Below are positions 1-8,810 of a DNA stretch of 64,000 nucleotides, piece by piece. Every line of letters begins with the position of its first letter. Within the stretch, counting starts at the first letter, position 1. The DNA comes from UBA1433 sp964581565 (GTDB lineage: Bacteria > Bacillota > Clostridia > Eubacteriales > UBA1433), in assembly GCA_964581565.1 (NCBI GenBank), contig CAZOOZ010000004.1, forward strand, positions 124,001-188,000, written 5' to 3'. The position numbers and the translations under genes were made by a program. The notes below the pieces were generated by a model. The model had not been told where the DNA came from and did not search any database. It was given only the letters and a program-made list of their open reading frames with translations.

Positions 1-447
1 CCCGAAGGAGTTTCTACGTTCGCTGAGATGTTCGAATGCTTGAATCATCTAATGTCCATGTTGTTCCGGATATTAACGGCTCCATGAGTAAAATTTCTGT
101 ATTTTTTGTATTCTTATTTAAAAAATCCTCTCTATAAAATATTTCGGATTTTGAGTATGTGACTGATATTTTCACATTCATGCATTCAAAAACTTTAATT
201 GTTTCTGTTCCGCCGTTATTAGTTCTTTGTTGAACTCGATTTTCAGAGACATAATCAATGGTTGCTGTGTAGTACGCAAATTCATTTCCTTCGCCTTCAT
301 AATTGTATTTCACATTTTGCTCGATTGGAAAGTAATCCTCAATTTTTAAATCTTGTGATGATTGTTCGTGACCGTTTGAATTATTACTGCATCCATTGTA
401 AAAAAGAATTATTAAAATGATGCCAATAAAAAAATAAACTTCTTCAT
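1..447 (-). pseudogene. Frameshifted lipoprotein gene, running off the left edge
   Basis: Reading right to left, a ribosome site (AAAGGTGG, about 455-464) lies 8 bases before an ATG at 447 that begins MKKFIF. That frame closes after 11 residues. One frame over, a hydrophobic stretch leads straight into the lipobox-like YNGCSNNS and then about 115 further residues, so N-terminal signal and body are separated by one base. The break falls in a run of seven A's (plus strand, 428-434); eight would restore the frame. A second one-base shift near 24-32 ends the body at a TAG (14-16), while the neighbouring frame reads NISANVETPSG, which continues the preceding TWTLDDSSIR naturally. I see a secreted lipoprotein of unknown function. 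Whether it is a true pseudogene, phase-variable, or carries sequencing indels cannot be settled here. The C-terminus lies outside the window. Confidence 0.6.
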
Positions 448-526
448 CAAATATGCCACCTTTCGAACAGAAAATGATTTGGTTTCTATTTATGTTCTAC
501 AATATTTATTATTAATATTTTAATAA

Positions 527-1357
527 TCAACAATTTCCAAGATATACATAATGAAGATTGCGACGTGCTGTTTCAGCGAGATTTTGCATTGATTTTATAT
601 CAGTTGCCTTTTTATCCAACATATTATACCTTGGGAAAAAACGAGACAAATGTAAAGGTATATCAGCATTGATCGACGCGAGCCACGAAGATAATTCTTG
701 TATTTCCTTAACGTTGTCATTTTCACCGGGTATGATAAGTGTAGTGATTTCAATATGACAATAATTATGAGATGTTGCGATAAAATCTTTCACAGAATGT
801 AAATCACCGCTAATTTTTTTATAAAAATCTGCATTGAAAGCTTTTAAATCAATATTTATTGCATCGATCAACGGAAAAAGTTCAGAAATGGTATCAGTAC
901 AAAAATTTCCGTTTGTAACAACGATATTTTTTAATTTTTTATTATGAGATAATTTTGCGGCATCCCTTATATATTCATATCCTATCAATGGTTCATTATA
1001 CGTAAAGGCAATTCCGATATTCCCTTGCGGGATATATTGCAAAGCAATATTTAGAAGATCAGATGGTGATAAATAATGTGCATGTGATTGTTCTAAATCG
1101 GACATGGAAATTTCATGATTCTGACAAAAAGAACAACGTAGGTTACAACCAAAACTGCCGACAGATAAAACCTTCTTACCCGGATAATAGTGATATAAAG
1201 GCTTTTTTTTAATGGGATCAAGTGCAATAGCAGTGATTTGACCATAATTTATAGAATGGATTTTTCCATCTGTGTTTTTTCTGGCTCGGCAAAATCCGAT
1301 TTTATTTTTTTCAAGCGAACAATGATGGGGACATACAAAACAAACTTTTTTATCCAT
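527..1357 (-). CDS. amrS: AmmeMemoRadiSam system radical SAM enzyme
   Basis: A 276-residue radical SAM protein. The [4Fe-4S]/AdoMet cluster motif CxxxCxxC is CNLRCSFC at residues 71-78. The N-terminus has an extra set of cysteines (Cys6, 9, 13, 23), typical of this pyruvate-formate-lyase-activase-like branch. The family is defined by genomic association with AMMECR1 and MEMO proteins, and here the partner gene ends at 1358, directly upstream with no gap, so the two are almost certainly co-transcribed and translationally coupled. A GGTGAG sequence inside the end of the upstream gene can serve as ribosome site. By homology it generates a 5'-deoxyadenosyl radical in the cytoplasm; the substrate of the system is not established. 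It should not be read as a true PFL activase, because no formate lyase gene is nearby. Confidence 0.93.
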   Translation of the reverse strand: MDKKVCFVCPHHCSLEKNKIGFCRARKNTDGKIHSINYGQITAIALDPIKKKPLYHYYPGKKVLSVGSFGCNLRCSFCQNHEISMSDLEQSHAHYLSPSDLLNIALQYIPQGNIGIAFTYNEPLIGYEYIRDAAKLSHNKKLKNIVVTNGNFCTDTISELFPLIDAINIDLKAFNADFYKKISGDLHSVKDFIATSHNYCHIEITTLIIPGENDNVKEIQELSSWLASINADIPLHLSRFFPRYNMLDKKATDIKSMQNLAETARRNLHYVYLGNC

Positions 1358-2743
1358 TTATTTATATCTCACCACTTCAAAACGTTGCATAGTATATGGC
1401 TCGTGCGTTGATATACCGGCCTTTTGCAGAGCTATATTGATTTGTTCCTGAGGTGAAGATATACCTTCTAAATTAGGTAAAAGCAATCCTTTTTTTCTTC
1501 TATAACTTACGATAACTCCATAACGTCTCACATCTAATTCATGAATAGACTCGATAGATTCGGGGGCACCGAGAACATCGACGCTATATTCGATGTCGTC
1601 AAGTTCTTTTATTTGTACAGGATCAAATCTGGGATCTTGTGTCCCGGCGCTTATGGCGTTATTTAGGATTTCTGTTGCTATATTTTTCGTTGTAGGAGCA
1701 ATTGTGCCGATGCAACCGCGTAATTGTTTATTTTTCTTTAAAGATACAAAAACGCCGGCTTTGTTTTTCAACATCTTTTCTGGAATATCATTGGGAAGAA
1801 CAAGAATTTCATTTTCTTTTACATATTTTTCAAGAGAAAGCCGAGCTAGATGAACATAGATATTTTCATTATTTCTTAAATCAGCGATTCGATGATTTTC
1901 CTGACTTTGTAGAATTTCATCAAAATTTCTGTTTTTATCTTCACCGACAACGGTAAACGAAGCAACGGCATAGCCCACACCAAAAGGTCCTTCGTAAGAA
2001 AACAACTCTGATCTCACAGTTGTTTTATTTAAAGCGCCGGCCATTACGATAAAAGATTTTAGTCCACATTCGGCGGCTGCATTACAAAAATCTTCAGGAT
2101 AAGTTAATAAATTTAAGAAATTGCCATTTGCCATATCATTAGTAATTTTTTGGTCGAAAATCGGTCCTTCTTCAGATAAGCCATAAGGACCGTTTGCTTT
2201 TAATTTATGAGATAAATCACCGCTGGCAATGAAAACAATTTTTTTATTAGAAGCCTTTGCCGCTTCTTGGATACATTTACCAAATTGATAATGCATGAGC
2301 GAAGACAACCCTGAAATTGAGATACGAACAATTTTGTAGTTTTGATAATATTTATTAATAAAATACAATGGAATCATGGTTGCGTGATCAAGCATTTTAT
2401 AGCGCTCGCCCAATGTACCGGCGGGTATGTGGTTGTTTTCCGATATTTCAGATAATATTCGAACAAACGAATCATCATATTCAGTATTGATTTTTACCGA
2501 AGGCTGATCAAAAGAGGCAAAATTTCCGAAGGCAGTCTTTCCTGGGGAAATATGAAAATAATCTGCATAAAGGGTAGAATGCGGTGTGAGAATTACAATG
2601 GTTTGTGGGGATATTCCAGCTATTTCTTTTGCTGCCCTTTCATATGCATTGATTGTTTTTTTTATTTCTTTTTCTTCCCCCTTGCCTATTTCAGGTATAA
2701 TCAAAGGTGGATGCGGAACGATAAATGAGCTTATAATTGACAT
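1358..2743 (-). CDS. AmmeMemoRadiSam fusion: MEMO/LigB-like domain + AMMECR1 domain
   Basis: A 461-residue two-domain protein. Roughly residues 1-265 are a MEMO/class III extradiol dioxygenase (LigB)-like domain with the early His of VPHPPLI and the later GDLSHKL. Roughly 285-460 are AMMECR1, with the hallmark LRGCIG at 341-346. I chose the ATG at 2743 (MSIISSF) because AAAGGAAAAG sits just upstream; an in-frame ATG at 2764 has no such site. In many bacteria the two domains are separate proteins; the fused form is known from Firmicutes. The stop codon abuts the radical SAM gene. Together the two genes form a complete three-component AmmeMemoRadiSam set. The domain names are secure, the biochemical role is not: MEMO proteins need not be dioxygenases, and AMMECR1 has no firmly assigned bacterial reaction. 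Confidence 0.9.
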   Translation of the reverse strand: MSIISSFIVPHPPLIIPEIGKGEEKEIKKTINAYERAAKEIAGISPQTIVILTPHSTLYADYFHISPGKTAFGNFASFDQPSVKINTEYDDSFVRILSEISENNHIPAGTLGERYKMLDHATMIPLYFINKYYQNYKIVRISISGLSSLMHYQFGKCIQEAAKASNKKIVFIASGDLSHKLKANGPYGLSEEGPIFDQKITNDMANGNFLNLLTYPEDFCNAAAECGLKSFIVMAGALNKTTVRSELFSYEGPFGVGYAVASFTVVGEDKNRNFDEILQSQENHRIADLRNNENIYVHLARLSLEKYVKENEILVLPNDIPEKMLKNKAGVFVSLKKNKQLRGCIGTIAPTTKNIATEILNNAISAGTQDPRFDPVQIKELDDIEYSVDVLGAPESIESIHELDVRRYGVIVSYRRKKGLLLPNLEGISSPQEQINIALQKAGISTHEPYTMQRFEVVRYK

Positions 2744-2781
2744 AATATCTTTTCCTTTCATCATAAAATCTATTTTATATT

Positions 2782-2824
2782 ACTTATAATTAAAAAGAGC
2801 ATAGAGCTCTTTTTAATTATAAGT
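2782..2824 (-). terminator. Perfect inverted repeat / terminator after metA
   Basis: A perfect 19-base inverted repeat (arms 2782-2800 and 2806-2824) with a 5-base loop. The GAGC/GCTC core is next to the loop, with A and T tracts in the outer arms. One arm includes the metA stop codon (2817-2819) and the last two sense codons, so the hairpin forms at the very 3' end of the metA message. The A/T tracts give a U-rich tail in either direction. It insulates metA from the amr genes. Confidence 0.75.
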
Positions 2825-3755
2825 ATGTATTTCTTTTAATTTCGGTTAACTTATTCAGATCATATGGTGTTTCTTGATAAACAAAATTCAGCCAATTTGC
2901 AAAAAATAAATTACCGTGACCACTCCACTTAATTATTATTTCATTTTCAGGATTATCATCCTTAAAATAATTTTGTGGGATCTGCACATTAAAGTCTTTG
3001 TTAAGATCTCTCTTATATTCTAGCTTTAATGTTTCCCTATCATATTCCACATGCCCCTGAACAAAGATATTTCGATTATCTTCGGTGGCTACAATGTGTA
3101 AACCTGCGACTTCAGATTCCGCAAGTATATTTAAGTCTGTAACTTCAAGGATATCTTCTTTTTTAATTTGAGTGTATCTTGAATGCGGAACATAAAATTC
3201 ATCATCAAATCCGCGTGTAATTTCAGATTTTTTGTTGATTGTATGATGCTGAAATACACCGAACAATTTTTTGGGCAATAGATATTTGTTAATGCCATAA
3301 TGATAATATAATCCGGCCTGGGCTCCCCAACAAATATGCAGTGTACTAAAAACATTAGATTTTGTATATTCCATAATTTCGGAAAGCTCGTCCCAATAAT
3401 CCACTTCCTCAAAATCTAAAAACTCTACTGGGGCGCCAGTTATAATCATACCGTCAAATCTTTGGTTTTTAATTTCTTCATAAGTTTTATAAAAAGTATC
3501 CAGATGTTTTTTATCCGTATGCTTGGATTCGTGACTTTCCATTGTCAAAAGTTGAAGGTTTACTTGCAACGGTGTATTGGCAAGCATTCTTATTAATTGA
3601 GTTTCGGTGATTTCTTTTGTGGGCATCAAATTCACAATTGCAATCTGAAGTGGGCGTATATCTTGGTGCTGCGCCCTATCTTCTTGCATTACAAAGACAT
3701 TTTCATCTTTTAAAAGCTTATAAGCTGGTAAATTTTTTGGAATTAGTATCGGCAT
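2817..3755 (-). CDS. metA: Homoserine O-acetyltransferase (MetA/HTS family)
   Basis: 312 residues, normal for the MetA family, which acylates L-homoserine in the first committed step of methionine synthesis. The nucleophile Cys142 lies in HICWGAQAG, and the later His-x-Glu is in GHVEYD. In this family the residue at position 111 is known to set the acyl donor: Glu gives acetyl-CoA, Gly gives succinyl-CoA. Counting from the start codon, residue 111 here is Glu (TGAPVE), so I infer acetyl-CoA despite the common label succinyltransferase. The start at 3755 has GGAG upstream. It stands alone between two hairpins (2782-2824 and 3936-3963). The 220-base gap upstream shows no SAM riboswitch; it holds TATAAT-like boxes (for example near 3871-3876) in very AT-rich DNA. 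Confidence 0.93.
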   Translation of the reverse strand: MPILIPKNLPAYKLLKDENVFVMQEDRAQHQDIRPLQIAIVNLMPTKEITETQLIRMLANTPLQVNLQLLTMESHESKHTDKKHLDTFYKTYEEIKNQRFDGMIITGAPVEFLDFEEVDYWDELSEIMEYTKSNVFSTLHICWGAQAGLYYHYGINKYLLPKKLFGVFQHHTINKKSEITRGFDDEFYVPHSRYTQIKKEDILEVTDLNILAESEVAGLHIVATEDNRNIFVQGHVEYDRETLKLEYKRDLNKDFNVQIPQNYFKDDNPENEIIIKWSGHGNLFFANWLNFVYQETPYDLNKLTEIKRNTYL

Positions 3756-3935
3756 ATCATTTCTCCGTTATTTTATGTATTAGTTTTTATATAAAATTTT
3801 ATGAATATACTTATTTTAATTATTTTTAATATTAAATATTTTAGCACATGATTATAATATATAACAATGAAAATTAACAATATAAAAAATCTAAAGTGTA
3901 TCTTGTATAGTATATTACAATTTATAACAAAGAAT

Positions 3936-3963
3936 AAAAAAGAAGGATATTTCCTTCTTTTTT
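3936..3963 (-). terminator. Terminator of the atp operon
   Basis: A 12-base perfect stem (3936-3947 with 3952-3963) and a 4-base loop, bounded by A and T runs so that it works in both directions. It lies 14 bases beyond the atpC stop codon. The rest of the 3756-3976 gap is AT-rich and presumably contains the metA promoter. Confidence 0.75.
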
Positions 3964-3976
3964 AAGTAATAAATAT

Positions 3977-4393
3977 CTATTTATTCGCACCTTCATGTTT
4001 GACTTTTATACGATTGATAGCTCTGTGTAATGCAACTTCGGCTCTGGAATGATCGGAATCTTTTTGCTTTAGTCTATCTTCGGCTCTCTTTTTAGCGCGT
4101 TGTGCTCTTTCTAAATCAATTTCTTGCGGCCATTCAGCAGCGTCTGTAAAAATCGTGACATCACCTTCAACGCTGATATAGCCTTCGGATAGAGCGGCGA
4201 TTTTATATTCTGATTTACTAACACCGGATTCTTTAATTCTAAGTTCCCCCGGTTGTAGTAATTTACAAGCCCATGAATGGTTTGCCATAAATCCTTCATC
4301 GCCGCTTATTGTTTTTACAATTACTAACTCGGCTTTTCCAGAATAAAATAATCTTTCAGGTGTGATTACTTTTAAATCAAAGATTTTTGGCAT
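3977..4393 (-). CDS. atpC: F1Fo ATP synthase epsilon subunit
   Basis: A 138-residue epsilon subunit, the small regulatory part of the F1 central stalk. The N-terminal beta-sandwich (FDLKVITPERLFYSGKAE onward, with GDEGFMANH) is followed by a helical C-terminal hairpin rich in Lys, Arg and Glu. I prefer the ATG at 4393 (MPKIFDL) because AAAGG lies about 10 bases upstream; an ATG at 4411 is in frame but lacks a good site. It overlaps atpD by 17 bases, and is the last gene of the operon before the hairpin at 3936-3963. Confidence 0.93.
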   Translation of the reverse strand: MPKIFDLKVITPERLFYSGKAELVIVKTISGDEGFMANHSWACKLLQPGELRIKESGVSKSEYKIAALSEGYISVEGDVTIFTDAAEWPQEIDLERAQRAKKRAEDRLKQKDSDHSRAEVALHRAINRIKVKHEGANK

Positions 4394-5780
4394 TTTTTTG
4401 ATACCTTTCAACTACTTCATCAATGCCACCGGCAAATAAGAATAAAGATTCCGGAATATCGTCATGTTTTCCTTCTAAAATCTCTTTAAATCCTCTTATT
4501 GTTTCAGATAAAGGAATATATTTACCCGGAGTGCCTATAAATTGTTCGGCAACATGAAACGGCTGGGAGAGAAATCTTTGGATTTTTCTTGCTCTGGATA
4601 CGATTAATTTATCGTCGTCACTTAATTCATCCATACCTAAAATAGCAATAATATCTTGTAAGTCTTTATACTTCTGTAAAACTTCCTGTACTCCTCGAGC
4701 CGTATTATAATGTTCTTCACCGATAATTAGAGGATCCATGATTCTCGATGTTGAATCAAGAGGATCGACAGCAGGATAAATACCCAATTCAGTAATTGAA
4801 CGAGATAAAACAGTTGTTGCATCAAGATGAGCAAATGTGGTTGCAGGTGCCGGGTCGGTCAAGTCATCGGCAGGAACATAGATTGCCTGTACAGATGTGA
4901 TAGAGCCTTTTTTTGTTGAAGTAATACGCTCTTGCAGTGCGCCCATTTCGGTTGCCAAAGTTGGCTGGTATCCTACTGCGCTCGGGATTCTGCCCAGCAG
5001 CGCGGATACTTCAGATCCCGCTTGGGTAAAACGAAAAATATTATCAATAAATAAAAGTACGTCCTGATGAGCTTCGTCTCTGAAATATTCTGCCATGGCA
5101 AGTCCTGTCAAAGCAACTCTCATTCTTGCGCCGGGTGGTTCGTTCATTTGCCCGAAAACCATTGCGGTTTTTTCAATAACTCCAGATTCGATCATTTCAT
5201 TATAAAGGTCATTGCCTTCTCTGGTTCGTTCTCCTACGCCGGTAAAAACAGAAATACCACCGTGTTCTTTGGCAATATTATTGATAAGCTCCTGAATCAA
5301 AACAGTTTTTCCTACCCCTGCCCCGCCGAAAAGACCAACTTTTCCGCCTTTGGTATATGGAGCAATTAAATCAACGACCTTTATACCTGTTTCAAAAATC
5401 TGCGAGGATGTATCCTGTTCTTCAAATGAAGGGGCAGTTCTGTGAATTGGCATTTTTGTTTTTGCTTTACATTCACCTTTATTATCAATTGTGTCACCCG
5501 TAACATTAAATAATCGGCTTAAAACTTCAGGACCAACCGGAACTTCAATAGGTTTTTGTGTGTTAACGGCTTCGATCCCTCTCGTCAATCCATCTGTAGA
5601 AGATAATGCTATACATCTCACAACATCATCACCTATATGCTGGCTAACCTCGGCAATAATTTTTCTATTTTCAAAGTTTATTTCAATCGCATTTAATAAT
5701 TCGGGCATTTCATCGGCATCAAATTTGATATCTATAACAGGACCGATGATTTGATGCACTATTCCTTTATGTTCAGCCAA
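4377..5780 (-). CDS. atpD: F1Fo ATP synthase beta subunit
   Basis: 467 residues, the standard length of the catalytic F1 subunit. The P-loop GGAGVGKT is at 152-159, Walker B lies in DVLLFIDNIFRFT, and the family signature PSAVGYQPTL is intact. Three copies alternate with alpha and carry the catalytic nucleotide sites. A strong ribosome site (GGAGGAAA) precedes the start at 5780. It lies between atpG and atpC in the usual order. Nothing is unusual about the catalytic residues. Confidence 0.98.
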   Translation of the reverse strand: MAEHKGIVHQIIGPVIDIKFDADEMPELLNAIEINFENRKIIAEVSQHIGDDVVRCIALSSTDGLTRGIEAVNTQKPIEVPVGPEVLSRLFNVTGDTIDNKGECKAKTKMPIHRTAPSFEEQDTSSQIFETGIKVVDLIAPYTKGGKVGLFGGAGVGKTVLIQELINNIAKEHGGISVFTGVGERTREGNDLYNEMIESGVIEKTAMVFGQMNEPPGARMRVALTGLAMAEYFRDEAHQDVLLFIDNIFRFTQAGSEVSALLGRIPSAVGYQPTLATEMGALQERITSTKKGSITSVQAIYVPADDLTDPAPATTFAHLDATTVLSRSITELGIYPAVDPLDSTSRIMDPLIIGEEHYNTARGVQEVLQKYKDLQDIIAILGMDELSDDDKLIVSRARKIQRFLSQPFHVAEQFIGTPGKYIPLSETIRGFKEILEGKHDDIPESLFLFAGGIDEVVERYQKNAKNL

Positions 5781-5813
5781 TTTGTTTTCCTCCTCTGTAT
5801 CACAAGGATAAAG

Positions 5814-6695
5814 CTATTTTAGTGCTTCAGAGCCTCTAACGATTTCTGAAATTTCGTTTGTAATTGCAGTTTGTCTGATTCTATTATAACTTAAACGTAG
5901 GTTTGCGATCATATCTTTTGCATTATCCGTAGCGTTTTCCATTGCTATCCTTCTGGCGGCATGTTCGCATGTAGCCGATTCAACAATTGCACCATAAATC
6001 ATAATTTCAACATACTTAGGTACCAAGTAATTAAAAACTCCTTCAATTGAGGGTTCGTATTCTACCTGTTTTCTTATTTGTTCTTTTTTACTTTTATTCC
6101 TGCTTTCAAAGGGAAGAAGCGTCATCATTTTAACTTGCTGTTGTAAAGAATTAACAAAAGCATTATAAATAATTTTTATTTCGTCAATTTCGCCTTTATT
6201 GTAAATTTCTATAATAGGCTTGCTGATTGTATGTGTATCAACAAATGAAATGTTCTCCGGTGGCAATAAATATTCGGATTTAATCTCAAAATTTCTTTTA
6301 GAAAAATATTCTTTGCCTTTTGTTCCTATAGTAACAAGTAAAGGATTCACCCTGCCTTCAAGGCGTTTCTCGTTATTAACTTCATTCATTGTTTTTTTTA
6401 TTATATTAGTAGAAAAGCTTCCGCAAAGTCCACTATTGCTAGTTATAATAATATAGCAGGATCTTTTTTTATTAGAATTGTTTTTCAAGTATTTATCAGG
6501 CATCTCTTCTGCGTTATCAATAATATCTTCTATTGATTCTGTTACAAAATGCAAATATTTTTGTGATTTAGTATAAATATTTTTAGCTTTTCTCAACTTG
6601 GCAGAAGATACTAATTTCATAGCATTTGTAATATGCTCTATGCTTTGAACGCTTTTTATTCTTCTTTTAATACCTCTAATATTATTTTCTGGCAT
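5814..6695 (-). CDS. atpG: F1Fo ATP synthase gamma subunit
   Basis: A 293-residue gamma subunit, the rotating central shaft of F1. The N-terminal helix IKRRIKSVQSIEHITNAMKLVSSAK and the C-terminal RQTAITNEISEIVRGSEAL are both classic and form the coiled coil inside the alpha3beta3 ring. Its start codon overlaps the atpA stop codon by one base (TAATG), so translation is likely coupled. Length and both conserved ends are normal. Confidence 0.97.
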   Translation of the reverse strand: MPENNIRGIKRRIKSVQSIEHITNAMKLVSSAKLRKAKNIYTKSQKYLHFVTESIEDIIDNAEEMPDKYLKNNSNKKRSCYIIITSNSGLCGSFSTNIIKKTMNEVNNEKRLEGRVNPLLVTIGTKGKEYFSKRNFEIKSEYLLPPENISFVDTHTISKPIIEIYNKGEIDEIKIIYNAFVNSLQQQVKMMTLLPFESRNKSKKEQIRKQVEYEPSIEGVFNYLVPKYVEIMIYGAIVESATCEHAARRIAMENATDNAKDMIANLRLSYNRIRQTAITNEISEIVRGSEALK

Positions 6696-8218
6696 TAATT
6701 CACCTTCGTACTTTTATTGTATATTCGTTTATAATCCTTTATAGCATTATGAAGTTCAGCTTCCAATTCATTGCTGATATTACCTTTTGTTTTTATTTCA
6801 TTCAAAATATTTGAATATTGAGTATCAAAAAACTCATATAACCCTAATTCGAATTGATGAATATCCGAGACCGGTATATCAACTAAATAATTATTTGTTG
6901 CACAAAAAATTATTAATACTTGATGCTCGATTTTTATTGGATTATATTGTCTTTGTTTGAGTATTTCCATTAATCGTTCACCATGGTCTAATCGTTCTTT
7001 TGTGTCTTTATCGACATCAGAACCAAATTGTGCAAAACTTTGCAACTCTCTATATTGTGCTAACTCTAACTTGATTTTGCTGGAAACTTTTTTCATCGCT
7101 TTAATCTGAGCATGACCGCCAACACGAGAAACTGAAATCCCTGAATTAACGGCAGGGCGATGTCCTGTATAAAATAATTCTGATTCCAAGAATATTTGTC
7201 CATCTGTAATAGATATTACATTCGTAGGGATATATGCAGATACATCTCCTGCTTGAGTTTCTATTATCGGTAAAGCTGTCAGTGAGCCGCCACCCAGTTC
7301 GTCACTTAATTTTGCCGATCTTTCAAGCAGTCTGCTATGCAGATAAAAAACATCTCCGGGATAAGCCTCTCTTCCGGGTGGCCTTCGAAGAAGTAAAGAC
7401 ATTGTACGATAGGCAACCGCATGTTTTGATAAATCGTCATAAATAATCAATACATCTTTACCCTGATACATGAATTCTTCGCCCATAGCGCAACCTGCGA
7501 AAGGTGCAATATATTGAAGCGGAGCTACATCGCTTGCCGTTGCTGATACAACAATCGTATAATCCATTGCATGTTTATCGGCAAGTGTTTGTACCAGTTG
7601 AGCTACAGTAGACTTTTTTTGGCCGATAGCGACATAAATACAAATTACATCTTCTTGTTGTTGATTTATGATTGTATCGATAGCGATAGCTGTTTTACCG
7701 ATTTGTCTGTCTCCGATAATCAATTCTCTTTGACCTTTACCGATTGGAATCATGGAGTCAATTGCTTTAATGCCGGTTTGTAAAGGTTGATTAACTGATT
7801 TTCTTTCAAGTACGCTTGGAGCCTCATTTTCTACTGGTCTAAATTTTTTTGCATGAATCGGACCTTTTCCGTCTATAGGCTGGCCAAGCGCGTTTACAAC
7901 CCTCCCAATAAGTTCAGGACCAACCGGAACTTGTACGACTTTTTTTGTTGGCTTAACAACATCGCCTTCTTTGATACCGGTGTCCGGGCCCAGAACAACA
8001 GCGCCCACATTATCCTCTTCAAGATTCAATGCCATTCCAAATATGCCGTCAGGGAATTCTATGAGCTCTCCAACCATGCAGTTTTCCAGTCCGTAAATTC
8101 TGGCAATACCGTCCCCTACTTGCAGTACAGTTCCAAAATCAGAAATTTCTATTTCATTTTGATAATTTTTAATTCGTTGTTTTATAACAGAGCTTATCTC
8201 TTCAGGCTTTAAATTCAT
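6695..8218 (-). CDS. atpA: F1Fo ATP synthase alpha subunit
   Basis: 507 residues, standard for alpha, the non-catalytic nucleotide-binding F1 subunit. The P-loop GDRQIGKT is at 169-176. The N-terminal PEEISSVIKQRI segment contacts the delta subunit and peripheral stalk. The region around PSVLERKSVNQPLQTGIKAID is the usual lead-in to the nucleotide-binding domain. It overlaps atpG by one base and follows atpH after 52 bases. Confidence 0.98.
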   Translation of the reverse strand: MNLKPEEISSVIKQRIKNYQNEIEISDFGTVLQVGDGIARIYGLENCMVGELIEFPDGIFGMALNLEEDNVGAVVLGPDTGIKEGDVVKPTKKVVQVPVGPELIGRVVNALGQPIDGKGPIHAKKFRPVENEAPSVLERKSVNQPLQTGIKAIDSMIPIGKGQRELIIGDRQIGKTAIAIDTIINQQQEDVICIYVAIGQKKSTVAQLVQTLADKHAMDYTIVVSATASDVAPLQYIAPFAGCAMGEEFMYQGKDVLIIYDDLSKHAVAYRTMSLLLRRPPGREAYPGDVFYLHSRLLERSAKLSDELGGGSLTALPIIETQAGDVSAYIPTNVISITDGQIFLESELFYTGHRPAVNSGISVSRVGGHAQIKAMKKVSSKIKLELAQYRELQSFAQFGSDVDKDTKERLDHGERLMEILKQRQYNPIKIEHQVLIIFCATNNYLVDIPVSDIHQFELGLYEFFDTQYSNILNEIKTKGNISNELEAELHNAIKDYKRIYNKSTKVN

Positions 8219-8270
8219 TTTAAAACTCCCTGTCTATTTGTTACTAAAGATAAATATTTTTCCTTGTTGA

Positions 8271-8810
8271 TTACTCTATACTTATATTGTGTCTTAAATC
8301 TGATAGTTGTTTTTTAATAGAAGCATCAATTATTTTGCCTTCAACAAATATTTTTACGCCACCTAATATAGATGAATCTATTTGGTTGGAAAGGTTAATC
8401 TTCTTTTTTAATAATATCCCTACTTTATCCTCGAATTTACTGATTTGATCATCTGATAGATGCTCGACAGAAAAAACGATTCCTGATGTAATATTTTTTT
8501 CTTCGTCGATTAAATGTTTATAATGCTTCACTATGTTTTTAAAATGCTTGATCATTCTTTTATCAATCAGTATCAGCAGAAAATTTAATGTTTCTATATT
8601 TATTTTATTTTCTAAAACTTCTTTTACTATCTTTTTGCGCTCTTCTTTACCGATAACAGGCGTATTCATGAATTCGACAAAATCAGAATTTGCCTCAAAT
8701 ATAACTTGAAGATCTTTCAAATCACTTAATATGGCGTCAACTTTATTTTCATCTTTTGCAGCTTCATATAATGCAGAAGAATAAACCAAATCAATTGCTA
8801 ATTCTGCCAT
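8271..8810 (-). CDS. atpH: F1Fo ATP synthase delta subunit
   Basis: A 179-residue delta (OSCP) subunit that fixes the top of F1 to the peripheral stalk. The N-terminal helical domain begins LAIDLVYSSALYEAAKDENKV, and the C-terminal signature region is DSSILGGVKIFVEGKIIDASI, both diagnostic. It overlaps the 3' end of atpF by 13 bases, so translation is probably coupled to give matched amounts. Confidence 0.95.
   Translation of the reverse strand: MAELAIDLVYSSALYEAAKDENKVDAILSDLKDLQVIFEANSDFVEFMNTPVIGKEERKKIVKEVLENKINIETLNFLLILIDKRMIKHFKNIVKHYKHLIDEEKNITSGIVFSVEHLSDDQISKFEDKVGILLKKKINLSNQIDSSILGGVKIFVEGKIIDASIKKQLSDLRHNISIE

Noticed and set aside
3756..3976. SAM riboswitch upstream of metA
   Set aside because: None of the conserved S-box segments is visible; the gap is AT-rich with only a terminator and weak promoter boxes. 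The metF leader is too short for one too.
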